Counted from the stretch's first letter, positions 17,368 to 29,142 are shown. The stretch: DNA of 64,000 nucleotides from Tritrichomonas musculus (GCA_039105265.1 JAPFFF010000047.1:124001-188000), one strand, 5' to 3'. A program made the numbers and translations. Notes: generated by a model not told the origin, from the sequence alone.

Positions 17368-18711
17368 TTATAAAATAATTCTTTCTTTTGCTGTCAATTT
17401 CATAATTGTATCGCCAAGAGAGTCAATCATTATTTTAATATTTTCCAAATAAATAGATTTCTCAGGAACCTCAAGAACAATGATCAAATTCGCGTCAGTA
17501 TCAACGACAGCCTGCATTTCACCTTCTAATATCAAATCAAATACAAGTTTTCTTACCTCCTCGACTGAAGATTTCAATTCCATTGCGAGGAACTTCAACT
17601 CGATTTTCAAATAAGACGCGCAAAACCTCAAGATATTGTTCCTCAATACGAAAGCTCTCACTTTGTCCAGCAAAGAGAAGTAAAAATCGGCATTTTTTAC
17701 CTTCATTTGAAACACTTTTTTAGCCGGATCCAAAAGATAACAAAATTTGACATAATTGTCACTTTTATATTCATCGAGAAGCTGCTTCAAAGGTGCAACT
17801 ATTGGATGGCTAACGTACGGACTGATTTTTGTATCATTAAAAACAATCGCGTCTTTGTCCTCGGTGCACATTATTGCGAGGGCGTAGAAAGGCAGAACAT
17901 CCAGTCTTTTGTCGCTTCCAGAATCGTCGAACAAGTAGAAAGACTTTTGAAATAAAGAGACAGCTTTATCAAATTCTTTCCGATGCAAACAAATTTGGCC
18001 TTCAATTTTGTTGAGAAGAGCTTTTTGACGGTCGTTCATTGAATTTTCTGGGATATCTTTCAAAATATGAAAATATACAAAAATTTCGTCCTCATCTTGA
18101 GTAAAGGCATCAGTTAGGTCGATTTGAAGAAGTAATGTTCGAAAGGCTAGATCACACATTTGACTGTCCTTCTTGTCGGGCGGGATGGTAATATTTTGGT
18201 TGATTTCGGATAAATGATTTTGGGCTGTGATGTAATCAGCTTTTTTAAGAGACATTTCGGCTTGGCGTAATTTAAGATCTACATATAGGGGAAGTTGTTT
18301 TCGTTTACTAACGTTTTCAAGAGCAACATCTAAGAAATCTGATAAGGCTTGCTCATTTCGTATTAAATTTGATATCATCCTTTTGACAATTTTGGTACAA
18401 TAAGCATTATCGATTACTCCTTCTTGAAATGCTGAAAAAACATCTGTTATTGATCCTAATATGCGTTCATAATCATCGGTGGTTGATAAAATTATAGCTG
18501 CTCGCTTTAAAGATTTCCCTTGAATTTTAACGTCAGCATTAAGATCTGCATATAAACTGTAAAAAATGTCAACCGCTTCGAGATCGTCAAGTCCTTTGGC
18601 ATATTGATATTTTTCTTCAGGAGTCATTTCATTTGGATCAACAGGAAATTCTTCTTCCTCTTCTGGTATTGGTTCTTCATCATCAAAGATTATTTCTTCT
18701 TCTTCAGACAT
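17368..18711 (-). CDS. CSN2: COP9 signalosome subunit 2 (PCI-domain protein)
   Basis: The protein has 447 residues from the ATG at 18711; an upstream TTG frame is ignored. The very acidic N-terminus (SEEEEIIFDDEEPIPEEEEE) resembles the acidic start of CSN2. TPR-like helices fill residues about 40-300, and a C-terminal PCI winged-helix region lies at about 310-415. Diagnostic is the stretch near 246-312: EFDKAVSLFQKSFYLFDDSG, then VFNDTKISPYVSHPIVAPLK. It parallels [23 protein letters not shown] and the [22 protein letters not shown] block of animal CSN2. The family scaffolds the signalosome that removes Nedd8 from cullins. The nearest alternative, proteasome lid subunit Rpn6, fits the ESGS and AKPYKND region less well. 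It lies 115 bases upstream of the CHD gene in the same orientation. Confidence 0.85.
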   Translation of the reverse strand: MSEEEEIIFDDEEPIPEEEEEFPVDPNEMTPEEKYQYAKGLDDLEAVDIFYSLYADLNADVKIQGKSLKRAAIILSTTDDYERILGSITDVFSAFQEGVIDNAYCTKIVKRMISNLIRNEQALSDFLDVALENVSKRKQLPLYVDLKLRQAEMSLKKADYITAQNHLSEINQNITIPPDKKDSQMCDLAFRTLLLQIDLTDAFTQDEDEIFVYFHILKDIPENSMNDRQKALLNKIEGQICLHRKEFDKAVSLFQKSFYLFDDSGSDKRLDVLPFYALAIMCTEDKDAIVFNDTKISPYVSHPIVAPLKQLLDEYKSDNYVKFCYLLDPAKKVFQMKVKNADFYFSLLDKVRAFVLRNNILRFCASYLKIELKFLAMELKSSVEEVRKLVFDLILEGEMQAVVDTDANLIIVLEVPEKSIYLENIKIMIDSLGDTIMKLTAKERIIL

Positions 18712-19041
18712 TAAAATTTTGGACAATTTAGATTAGATTTTTTTTATCATATATCTTTTTAAATATTATATAATTTATTAGTTTTACATTGTTTTTGATT
18801 TTATTTATAACTTTAAAATATATATATTAAAAATTATAAATTTTTTATCAATTATACTGTAAGATATGAATTTTTTTTTTTTTTTCTAAATTCAATCAAA
18901 GACAAAAATTTGATTATCTTGGCAAATAGATAAAAAATAATATAAAATATAAATGTTTTTAATCATTATATGTTATAGCAATTTTTATGATATTACTCTT
19001 CTAAGGTTTGAGATTTTTTTTTTTTGAGTGATTGAATTATG
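18712..19041. other. AT-rich spacer
   Basis: There is no gene here. The spacer is very AT-rich with a poly-T run near 18869-18885 and another near 19013-19024. It carries the upstream region of CSN2 and the 3' end of the small minus-strand gene that follows. Confidence 0.5.
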
Positions 19042-19407
19042 TTATTCGGAATTATCTTCAAAATCAACTAATAATTCAATATAACGACATCTAACAATTT
19101 CACCTATGGATTTTGTATCATCTTTTTCGATTTTATAACAATCAACTTGATTTTCAGATGCTATTAATAACTCAGAAAGAATGTTCTTTTTTTTGCATTC
19201 AACTAACACATCATTTATCCAGTCAATAAGATAACAGCAAGGCATTTCATTTAAAAAGTATCTGTGGTAACTTATTCCGAAAGTGGATTCAGGCAATGAA
19301 ACAAACTTGCATCCTTCTTCAAAATCTATGTCATCATCATATGGATCTGAAATCATATATTTATAATAACTTGATGATTCGTATTCTTTTTTCCATCCAA
19401 AAAACAT
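19042..19407 (-). CDS. Small hypothetical protein
   Basis: The protein has 121 residues from the first ATG at 19407; the frame itself opens nine codons earlier at a TTG. I do not recognise it. It is acidic, with a Tyr/Asp-rich N-terminal half (SSSYYKYMISDPYDDDIDFE), a middle CYLIDWINDVLVECKKKN that could be an amphipathic helix, and an acidic C-terminus. There is no signal peptide, membrane segment or obvious repeat. Its amino-acid use looks like real protein, being rich in Cys, Trp and charged residues rather than only Asn, Ile, Phe and Lys. It stands alone in AT-rich DNA, which argues mildly for a real gene. Confidence 0.5.
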   Translation of the reverse strand: MFFGWKKEYESSSYYKYMISDPYDDDIDFEEGCKFVSLPESTFGISYHRYFLNEMPCCYLIDWINDVLVECKKKNILSELLIASENQVDCYKIEKDDTKSIGEIVRCRYIELLVDFEDNSE

Positions 19408-19603
19408 TTTGAAATTTCCAATTTGAATGGTCAATCATTTGAATTTTTATTTAATTTTATAATAAACGAAAAATTAAGATATATTGAATGAAAAATATTT
19501 TATTTACATTATTTTTATTAATATAATAATTATTCCTATTTTAATTTTATTCTTTATAAGAAAATAATAATTTTATAATAATTGATTTATCTGGGTTATC
19601 GTA

Positions 19604-20040
19604 TTTTTCTGCCCCACTTTTTCAAAGGATAATAAAATAAAATAGTTTTATCTTAATAAAAAAAGATAAAATAATATTCATTTTAAATGAATTAAAATCT
19701 ACATTTTATTATTAATATGTAGTTATTAAATAATTGATTAATTTGCATTATTGGTTATTAAAAAAAATGCATATGATAATAATCAAAAACCAAATTATTA
19801 CGAATTTTATATGGTTAAAATCATGATCGTCATAGGTCATTATCCAGGTTAAGCTCATTCAATTTTTTCACGATGGAAGGTGACTCGAAAAAAAAAGGTA
19901 GAAATTTTAGCCAAATATGAAATTGATATATTTTTCATATTATCATGAGTAGAATAATATTGCATAAGTAAATATTGAAAATAGTGCCTTTTTCATATAT
20001 CCAAAATAAGGCATCTATTGAAAAAGTGGGGCAGAAAAAA
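19604..20040. mobile_element. MITE-like element with CTGCCCCACTTTTTCAA inverted repeats
   Basis: The left arm TTTTTCTGCCCCACTTTTTC (19604-19623) is mirrored by GAAAAAGTGGGGCAGAAAAA at about 20020-20039, giving an element of about 437 bases. The stem is exact over at least 20 positions, and G/C runs like these are rare in the surrounding DNA. The interior has no open frame of note. I could not fix a target-site duplication. The family is unknown. Confidence 0.65.
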
Positions 20041-21264
20041 ATGATATTCCGATTTATCGGTTAATTATTTTTTTAAGAAATGCTTTGATTAAAGTTTTTC
20101 CAACCGCTTTTTGCGCAGAAAAATATAAATATAAACTATTCAAAATATAAAAAGATTTTTATTTCCATTAAAAAAAAAATGTATAATATCAGCTTTTCTG
20201 TAATAAAATAAACTGTATATTTAGTGCATGTTCAAATAATTTCAAAAATAAACTGATGTTAATGAAATATGCTGATCGATAATGAACATTATAATTATAT
20301 TAAATACATTTATTTAATTTATGTATATATTTCTGTAATAAAATATTTTTATATGAATCATATATAAAAATTAAGGAGATTTTAATACATTTTTTGCATT
20401 AAAGATTCAGTATCTTTTTCAAAAATTTAATAAAAAGTAAATTAGGCACTATTTGTTCATTTTCTTTCAACACTAGAAGCAAATCATCAGATTACTAAAG
20501 TAAAAATATGGAGAAATTTTTCTAAAATAATATTAACTAATTTTCTTCCAAAAAGAAATTGAAGAATAAAGAATCCTAAATTCATATGATATACGACCAT
20601 AAGAATATTTTTTTGGAAATAAGAAACTTTGAAATCTTTTAGTGCACGAGAAACGACTACCTTGCATGTTTGCCTCAAAAAATTGAAAGGAAATTGAATG
20701 AAGCATTCAAATTTGAAAACTAACCGATAATTCTGAAAAACTCTAGCTTTGATTATTTGAATTATTTGAATATATTAGTGTGTAAAAATAATTTTTTATT
20801 TAAAACCGAAAATAATAAAATTGTTTGGTTTTCAATGATCCCAAAACAAGAAGCAATAATCTTGAAGTAAATATAATCAAATCAAAGAGCATGCAGATGA
20901 AACAATTTACGAATATAAAGACCAGAAAAAGTAAAGTTAAAAGATCAATTGAGTAAAAAAGATGCACATATAACAAACTGGAGCTTTGAAGAACATTTAA
21001 TTCTGGTTGATATTACAAAAAATTTAAAATTTCATTAACAATTTCATTTTAAAAGTACATTTTGCAAAATGTCAATTCTAAATTAAATCTAGGTAAAAAT
21101 TTTTGCTCAAATTTTTCATCAATATAAATTATGATATTAACATCAATATTTGAATGATATTGTAGATTCTCCTCACATGAAATGTTTTCGAAAAAAAATT
21201 ATATTTCCAAAAAATAAATAATTTTTCTTTTCATTACTCTTTAATTTATAAAGTATTCGAATGC
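20041..21264. other. AT-rich spacer with a possible gene relic
   Basis: This is mostly AT-rich DNA without a credible gene. A 63-codon minus frame at 20487-20678 is weak. Near 20940-21010 the plus strand reads KKDAHITNWSFEEHLILVDI, which resembles the start of a Myb/trihelix-type repeat, but it is short and has stops on both sides. Nothing else is recognisable. Confidence 0.35.
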
Positions 21265-22101
21265 TTATGATATTATCCAATCATCATCATTTTCATTATC
21301 GGCATTTTGTAAAATTTCATTTAATTGATAAACATAATTGTAAGAATCCTCTAAATCATTTCCATTATTCAACGATGATTCGTCTAGATCATCATGAGAT
21401 TGAGTTGAAAAAATTGATTCGTCATTCAATGAGAAAAAATCAGAAAAATCCAAGTCATCATTTTCATTTCCACCTTGATTCAACCTATTTATTTCATTTG
21501 ATTTACTGCCTATTTTATTGGCTTGATCATTTTTTTGTCTACATAAAAAATAATTCCAACGATTTTTTATTGAATTTGTACTCCTTCCTGGAAACAATTT
21601 TTGTATTTTTGACCATTTTGGACCTAGATTAAGATACAACTTTGTTAGCAGTTCATCTTCTCTTGGTGTCCATTGGCCATTCATTAATCCTGGCACAAGG
21701 TAATTGCTATACCTGTCTCTGCACTGTTTAGGAGTCCTTCCAGGAATGAATGATGAAATATAACACCATTGACGACAACCATAAGTTTGAACCAATTGCT
21801 TAATTTTCTCATCTTCTTCTTTTGTGAATGGTATTCTTATTCTTTTACCATCCTTGCTGGCTTGTTGACTATTCAATGAAGGCTTTGGAATTAAAGATTC
21901 ATTACGCGCAGATGTGAAATTAAGTGTCTTTTTCTTTGCTTGATTTATATTGAATGAAAAGGCATTATTAACCTTTTTTGAATTAATTATGCCAAGCTTT
22001 GACAGCATTGATCTATATGTTGATTGTAAATGCTTAGGTATTTTCAAATTTGTATTTGGAAGTAAGAATTGACTTTTCTTGGTGTTACACTGATTAGCCA
22101 T
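21265..22101 (-). CDS. R2R3-type Myb DNA-binding protein
   Basis: The protein has 278 residues from the ATG at 22101 (MANQCNTKKS). The frame runs on to a GTG at 22137, but a TCATTC initiator-like site 19 bases before 22101 favours this start. Two Myb repeats are clear: residues about 90-136 (PFTKEEDEKIKQLVQTYG, then IPGRTPKQCRDRYSNYL) and 142-187 (QWTPREDELLTKLYLNLGPK, then GRSTNSIKNRWNYF). Trp144, Trp163 and Trp182 of the second repeat have normal spacing; the first repeat has Phe, Trp and Tyr instead. Such two-repeat proteins are a large trichomonad family that binds ACGATA-like promoter elements. The C-terminus is Asp/Asn-rich and acidic, as in an activation domain. A paralogue lies at 25557. 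Confidence 0.92.
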   Translation of the reverse strand: MANQCNTKKSQFLLPNTNLKIPKHLQSTYRSMLSKLGIINSKKVNNAFSFNINQAKKKTLNFTSARNESLIPKPSLNSQQASKDGKRIRIPFTKEEDEKIKQLVQTYGCRQWCYISSFIPGRTPKQCRDRYSNYLVPGLMNGQWTPREDELLTKLYLNLGPKWSKIQKLFPGRSTNSIKNRWNYFLCRQKNDQANKIGSKSNEINRLNQGGNENDDLDFSDFFSLNDESIFSTQSHDDLDESSLNNGNDLEDSYNYVYQLNEILQNADNENDDDWIIS

Positions 22102-22116
22102 TTTAGTAAATATGGA

Positions 22117-22122
22117 GAATGA
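22117..22122 (-). promoter_or_regulatory. Putative initiator (TCATTC) of the first Myb gene
   Basis: On the minus strand, TCATTC lies with its A 19 bases before the ATG at 22101. It matches the trichomonad initiator TCA(+1)Y(T/A), and the short leader is typical of the group. A six-base match in AT-rich DNA is weak by itself. Confidence 0.4.
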
Positions 22123-24605
22123 TAATTTCATCAGCACTTTTGTTTTTAATTAAGGAATTTCTTTTTGCCAATTAAAGAAATGAAGTAATCTTTCTTTGTT
22201 TTATTGAAAAAAAAGTGGGTGGGATTTTTTCAATTTATTAACCTCTGAAAAAGTTATATCTGAAAAGACTCAATAGAAAAAACAATTTAAAAAACAGAGA
22301 TCACATTCATTTTTTTAATGTTTTAGTACCTTTGAAAAATTGATTGGAAAAGATTTTCTCAAAATAGAAGTGTTTTGCAATTCTTTTTTTGAAAAAATAT
22401 ATATCTTTTTATATATAAATAATTAGTAATAAAATCTCAAAAACAATTTCAATTTAAATCTTGAATTTTGAAAAGAAGTCTCTTTAGGAAATTGTTATTC
22501 AAAAAATTGAAGAGAACATACAAAATTGAGAACTAACATCCATATGGATGTAACTGAAATTTGATAAACAACTTAACAATTAATATTTTCTATTGTTCAA
22601 AAAAAAGTGGTAACAATTTTTTGGATGATTTTCGATCAACTATCAATGAGATTTTAATAAATCTCAGGAATAATTTGATTTATCTAATATTGTTCATATG
22701 GATTCAAAAGAAAAATAAAACATTATAATAAATTTGATATATATTTTTTTTATTATTAATTCTAAATAATTAAATGATATATTTTGATAGTTTTATAAGA
22801 GAATTCGATTGTTTTAATAAATGGATCTCAAGGTTTTGATAATGATGTGTTAATATTCAAAATATGGATGTAATTTTGAATTTTTTGAAAGTAAATAATA
22901 CAAAATATTGATGTAATTGTATATTCAAAAAGTTTGAGACATATCCTGGAAAAACAAAAAAAAAAGAATTCAATTTGTTATTAATTAAGCAATATATATA
23001 TATACAACAATTTTTAGATAAATAAAAAATGTATCGTAATTTCAGAAAAAGTTTTAATTAAGCGGTTTGTTTATTGCATAAAAACTGCATTGAAAAATAT
23101 TCTGCAATTAATTTTTAAAAAAATATCGTTAAAGATGCATTCACAGATGCATATTTTATTAAAAAAGATTGTTCCTTTAAATGAGAGCTATTATTTTAGT
23201 TTGAAGTTAGACCAACAAAACATTCAAAAAAACAAATTTACAGTTTAAGAATATATAACATGCTGTTAATAAGTGATGAAAATGAATGAGATCAGTATTC
23301 TATTTGATTTGTAAAAAATTATAAAATTTAATATGTAAAATGTTATAAAATTTTAATTTTGTATATACAAAATTATGATTTCCATATAAAATGGATCATT
23401 TTTATTTCTAAAAAATATATATCAATGATCATAATATAAGAATATTTCCATATTTATAGTTAATAGAAAACAATAAAAATGTGCTTTAAATTGAGAAATT
23501 ACTCAAATTTTCTATCAAATTGAAAATTATTTTTTATTTATCTACTATTTATATAATTTTAATTAAAAGATTTTTTTACTTAGTTATTTCATTTTTTAAT
23601 AAAAATTTCTGTTTCTAAGAAAAATAAATAAATAAAATGAATAAAATATTTGATTGTTTTTTTCATTATTTTATATAAAAAATGAATTCATAATAAGAAC
23701 AATGATTTGCTCTATATAACGTTCCTGTTTTAAATAACTATGGCATCCATTTTTTAAAAAGATTTTTCAAAATTTGAAATAATGCATTCAAAACATGATC
23801 GATATTATTCAATAATTCAGAGATATAATTTATCGTATTTTTAATTTTAATTGAGCATTATAATGTTCATTATAAATTTTATTTGAGATATTTTCAAACA
23901 TTTTGGCTTTTAAATGTATGAACTTAATTTCTTTCTTTTTGAATAAACTTGATGATTTATTATATATTGTAAAAAATATAAATTTTGATATTTTTAATTT
24001 TAAGGGCATAGTTAGGTTTTCTAATTTTTAAATAGTTTATTCATTGAAAAAGTTTAAATAGATTCTATCAATTTTTAACTGACTTTTTTTAAAATCAAAA
24101 TGATTTTTTCACATGGAATAATATGTTATTGATATATTTATTTTATAATATAGAATCTACAAATATATATTATATTTTATACATTAAATAAATAACCAAA
24201 AGTAATATGTAATAGTATTTTTCTGAGAATAGGAATAAAAAAACAAGGTTAGGATTAAAATACACTATTATTATGTGTATATTCATAATAATATTAATTT
24301 TTTATTGATATAATTAAAAATTGAAACAAATCATATGTAGAAATTAAAAGATACTTGAAAATATTTTCAGGTTAATAATTTGTATACTTTCCGGTTCACT
24401 TTTTGAATTCATAGTTTCACTTTTTGAAATCAAAATTTCACTTTATAATATTTTTCAATGTTATAAACTTTATATAATCAAAAAGTTTAACTTTTTATAT
24501 TAATTTCTTATATTTGATAATATCTTTTTCCCTCTACATTAATATTTATCAATGCTAAATTAAAAAATATTCCATATATTATAATATTAATATATTTTTA
24601 ATATA
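22123..24605. other. AT-rich gene desert
   Basis: About 2.5 kb with no frame I would call a gene. It is rich in poly-A and poly-T tracts and in TATA runs. Near 24395-24500 are two TTCACTTTTTGAA boxes and an AAAAAGTTTAACTTTTT box. These belong to a word family that recurs throughout the non-coding parts of the window. Confidence 0.5.
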
Positions 24606-24915
24606 TATAGTCGAGAGTTAAAACCCCCCTACCAAATGGAAAACCCCCTACCAAATCTCTATATAAAAGAGTTAGAATCATAATATTATATATACATATA
24701 GATAAAATGTTCATTTGATAAAATAATTATTATTATTTAAAAAATGTTTATTTTATATTTAGATATTAGTATTTAAAAATGCAATCTATTCAATTTTTTT
24801 ATCGAAAAATTGAATAGAAAATGGTATGTGGGTTTTCCACCAACGTACTTTTTGTAACCATTAAAGGCCAAAAATAGGTGAATAAAAATGGTAGGGGGTT
24901 TTCCAGTAGACTATA
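24606..24915. mobile_element. MITE-like element, TATAGTC...GACTATA with CCCCCTACC arms
   Basis: The left arm runs TATAGTCGAGAGTTAAAACC with a double CCCCCTACCAAAT motif (24606-24656). The right arm is GGTAGGGGGTTTTCCAGTAG followed by ACTATA (24890-24915), with a weaker GGTATGTGGGTTTTCC copy near 24822. This gives about 310 bases with TATAGTC/GACTATA outer ends and A/T-only flanks. It has no coding potential. The runs of C and G stand out sharply against the AT-rich background. Confidence 0.65.
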
Positions 24916-25556
24916 ACTGAAATTCCAAAATATGTAAAATGCTCCAGAAAATTCACCTTTACAATTTTTAAAAACTTTTTATAAAAATCATACAAAAAGT
25001 GGAGTATTTTTGTGAACAAAAATTCAGAAAAAGTTGAATTCATCTTATTCAATACTTTATTGATTTAAAATAAGATTAAAAAAAATATTGGGTACAAATG
25101 TATATCATATAAATCATATATATAATATACCAACATGTAAAATAAAATAATATAAGTGTTTATAAAAAACAAAAATAATTGAATCAAAAATAAAAATTGC
25201 AATGATCCTTGCTTCCATATAATTAGCATAATCAACACATAATGAGGTTTATTCAATATTTGTTCAAGAATTTAACCTATTCTGTTTATCTTCAATTATT
25301 TCATTCTTTATATTTTATAAAATATAAATTGAATCTCAGAACTATGTTGTTGATAATTATCATTATGATATTTTTTTAAACCTTTGGCTGTTCAATAAAA
25401 TTAAAAATATATTAATTTTATATGACGAATAGAAACATTTGAAATTATTATATTTAAAATGCTTATTGATTAATAAACACTTTAAAATAAAGATTTGCAT
25501 ATTAACAAAGATTGTGAAAACTGAGTATTTATATAATACTATGAAATTGATCTATT
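24916..25556. other. AT-rich spacer
   Basis: There is no gene. Two overlapping minus frames of about 63 codons (24861-25052 and 25065-25256) consist almost only of Ile, Phe, Leu, Tyr and Asn and look like chance frames in AT-rich DNA. The first also runs into the MITE arm. Confidence 0.45.
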
Positions 25557-26261
25557 TTAAAAATCGTCAAAAAATAAATCTAATTCATTTTCATCCTCTT
25601 CCAAGTTTTGAAAATCAAAATCTTGGATTTCGGCAATGCCTTGATTTTGATTAAAAATTTCAAAATTTGGTTCTTCATTTTCTCCTGTTTTTATATTAGA
25701 TGAATCAGATGAAGGTGGTTTTTTGTTTATTTTTTTGGAAACAGTGTATAGATATCGATTTTTAATCGAATTTGATGTTCGATATGGGAAAAATTTTTGG
25801 ATTTTAGACCAGCATGGTCCAAATTCCCTGAATTTTTGTGCTAAAAAAATGTCCTCCTCTCTAGTCCATTTAGCATGAACAATTCCTGGTGCAAGATAAT
25901 TCATGTAACGGTCTCTGCACTGTTTGGCTGTTTTATTAGGCATTAATGAAGAAATATCTGTCCAATTTTTTGGACCAAGACGATTGACAATCATTTTTAA
26001 TTGCATATCTTCAAAAATTGAAAATTTTTTATATTCTTTTTTATTTTTCGTTTTCGTATTAGCTGTAGCATCACCATCGCTTTTTTTCAATGAATTGAGA
26101 ACTGATTTCAAAAAATCAGGGTTAATATTATGATTTTTTGGATATGGATTAAAATGTTGAAATAATGTAGCTGTATATCCTATTTGTTGTGCAAAATTTT
26201 TCTGATAATGATTAAGATTAAGAACTGGCGAAGTTTGATTGGGTTGTGGGAACGCCTTCAT
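25557..26261 (-). CDS. R2R3-type Myb DNA-binding protein, second copy
   Basis: The protein has 234 residues from a clean ATG. Its two Myb repeats are at about 78-125 (KKFSIFEDMQLKMIVNRLG, then KNWTDISSLMPNKTAKQCRD) and 130-176 (KWTREEDIFLAQKFREFGPC, then WSKIQKFFPYRTSNSIKNRY). Trp100, Trp132 and Trp151 are kept, while the last aromatic of the second repeat is Tyr. The recognition helices (TAKQCRDRY and TSNSIKNRY) nearly match those of the Myb at 21265 (TPKQCRDRY, STNSIKNRW), so the two probably bind related sites. The N-terminus is Pro/Asn-rich and the C-terminus is very acidic (EEDENELDLFFDDF). The two genes lie in the same orientation about 3.5 kb apart; an old duplication is likely but the linkers have diverged. 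Confidence 0.92.
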   Translation of the reverse strand: MKAFPQPNQTSPVLNLNHYQKNFAQQIGYTATLFQHFNPYPKNHNINPDFLKSVLNSLKKSDGDATANTKTKNKKEYKKFSIFEDMQLKMIVNRLGPKNWTDISSLMPNKTAKQCRDRYMNYLAPGIVHAKWTREEDIFLAQKFREFGPCWSKIQKFFPYRTSNSIKNRYLYTVSKKINKKPPSSDSSNIKTGENEEPNFEIFNQNQGIAEIQDFDFQNLEEDENELDLFFDDF

Positions 26262-29142
26262 TATTGGTCTCGGTATTATAAAAGAATGAAATGATATGAT
26301 ATTTTCAAAGACTTTTGATTAATTAGAAGGATAGAAAAAATTGAAATTTTCTGATAAATTTTCAAAGGGGGATAAAAATTCAAAGAGATTATTTTTTGAA
26401 AGCCTTACAAAATTTAAACATAAATATCTTTTTTTGGAAAAGAAATTATTAAATTTTACAATGATTATTTTCTGTTTATCAATATAATATGTGATAAATG
26501 CAAAAAAATTGTTAAAACATTGAAATTTATTTTCAAATAACATAATTACAAATATACTACATGATATTTGAATCTTGCAAAATAATATGGTAATATTGTA
26601 TTACAATCTATTTTTATATAATTTATTAAAATTGACTAATATTTTCATATATTTGTATAAAATTATGAAAAATTAGTATAATAAACATAAATTATATTGA
26701 TATAACTATCTTGTTTTATTTTTTTAAATTCATTTTATTTTCATAAAGTTGAGATAAATAATTTTTAAAAAAAAGGATAGAAATTTAAATTAAATCGTTA
26801 ATATTTTATTCAAAAAGTTAATTGAGAGATATTGAAAAGTTTTATGTATATTTTTCTTAATTATAGTGTCAAATAAAATAAAATGATTTTATATATAAAA
26901 TTTGAATTTTTTTTGGTATTTTAAATACTTATTAAATAATAATATTGTTTTGTAATATGAATAATTAATTATATAATTCTTAATCTATATCCTATTAATA
27001 GATATTAAAAATAATATATCTTGTACTAAAATTATATCCCCTCATTTAATATTTTTATCCCCCTTTGAAAAGTATAAATTTTCTGTTATTTTTAATTTTT
27101 TGTTTTATACAATTATTTTAAGATCAAATTCTTATATATTAAGAATTCATAACATAAAAAATAAAGATACAAAATATATAATAAAATAAAACCTTCTTTC
27201 AAATAATGCACAAAGGTAAAATATCATTATTGATTGAAATTATCAATTTATTCAAATATTTGAAAGAATTTAAACCCAATCTTTCAATTTGATTTAAAAA
27301 ATCTGCAAAACATTTATTTTTTGAAAAGATTAATTGAAAATAATAATTGAATAATTAGAACAAATCCACCTAATGATCACTTTAAATATAAAATGGTAAT
27401 TCTTTTATTCACAAGTATTATATAAATTCAATTTTTCCTTAGATTTTTCTTTTTTGGGGGATAAGAAAAATGTGAAAAAATAAACATTAGATTTAACTTT
27501 TTGAACTTAATACGTTCGAGATTTCTGAGAGAATATTGATAATATGCTTCTCAATTCTATTGAAATAAAAAAGAATTATTTGATATGTATTCACTAAAAA
27601 AGTTCAGAAAAAAAAATTATTTAAAAAAAAAAAACATTTTTCTTGATAAATAAAAATAAATAAAGTTATTTATTTGTTTAAAATTAATATATAATTATAT
27701 AATAATATGTATACATATTTGTATTTGATAAAATGTCTTTGATGAAGAAAAATTGCTTTGGGAATTTTTGATATAAGCATTCAAATTATATCTTGATAAT
27801 TTATCAGTAAAGAAATTAATATTTTTATATTATAATTTTTATATCGTTATTAATATTATATATATTTATATAATTATATTTATAATGTAGAAAAAAAGAT
27901 ATTATGATTTTCTTTTTCAATCAATTTAAACCTTGAAACTTTTTCATAAATAATAATTGAAAAAGCCAACTTTATTCAGAATACAATATTTAAAGATATA
28001 TTGGTTAAATTTATATTTTAAGAAACTAAAAAGAGATTTTATTTATTTATATCAATCAATAAAATAAAATAAATTATAATATATCTAGATATGGATTTCA
28101 ATGCATAATCTGATTAAATGTTGAGTCAAACAAAATCAAATTGAAGAAATAATGATATTCCTACTTGATATTATAATTTTTATTTCAACAAGAAGGAACA
28201 GCAAATAAGAATTATTGAAAGTAATAAAAACAATTTTCAATACATTTAACAAAAAGTTTAAAAAAAAAAGAAAAAGTGAAAAAATTACTTAGTTATTCCT
28301 CAAAATCCTACGTTAAATATATTATTATTATGATTAAAATAGATGTATAATACAATAATAAAAAACATATGATGATAATAAAAATATCTACAGAAAAATG
28401 AATCGCGTGAATACATATATTATTTGATATAATGTATTATAAAAAATCGTACAATTTTATCAAAGTTTACCATTTTCGTGGCTTTTTGAATAACAAATGT
28501 GCAATAAACTCTTTGAAAGTTGTGTCAAAAATAGTTTATTAAGTTTAAAATCTGAATTCATCAATATTTGCGCAAATAAAAAAGAAATATTCTATTTGTG
28601 AATAAACATAATAACTCATAAAAAATTAGATAAAGGAAGGGAAAAATGAAAGAATTAAAACAATAATAAATAATTATAAATTTTTCAGATATCATTGCTT
28701 ATATTTCATATTATTCTCATTCTATTTCAATATTTTTTATTTATTTGAAAAATCCAAATAAAAATAATTATAATATTTGAAGATGAATCTATGATTGATC
28801 GTTATATGGGAAATTTCGTGGCTAATATTATTGATTTTTAAACTATAATTGAATAAATTCATGGAAAATGTTTGTATATTCAATCGAATAAATAAAATCT
28901 ACCACAAGCAGATTGGAAAATCATTTTTATTTACATTTTCTCAAAAAATATTAACAAGTAAATAATTATATGTAAATAAAATAAGTTGAAGAAGGATTTT
29001 TTTTGAATTTAACTATCGGAAAACATCTGGAAATTTTGAAATTTTCCATTCTGAAAAATTTGAATGACTTATTGAAAAATTGATTGTCATGAATTTGAAA
29101 ATTTTTATTCTATTTTTTTTTCCAACCAAAACCATTTGTTCT
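26262..29142. other. AT-rich gene desert
   Basis: Nearly 2.9 kb without a credible gene. It contains long A/T-only stretches, poly-T and poly-A tracts and several AACTTTTTGA or AAAAAGTT words (near 26813, 27500 and 28254). A 74-codon minus frame at 26319-26543 is Phe/Asn/Ile-rich and looks random. Confidence 0.5.

Noticed and set aside
18712-18726. TTG start upstream of CSN2, and similar TTG/GTG starts for the CHD, UBR, SAM synthetase, Myb and Cys-rich genes
   Set aside because: Eukaryotic genes normally start at ATG and each has a good ATG a few codons inside.
20487-20678. 63-codon minus frame
   Set aside because: Short, no neighbouring support and no recognisable family; chance frame in AT-rich DNA is likelier.
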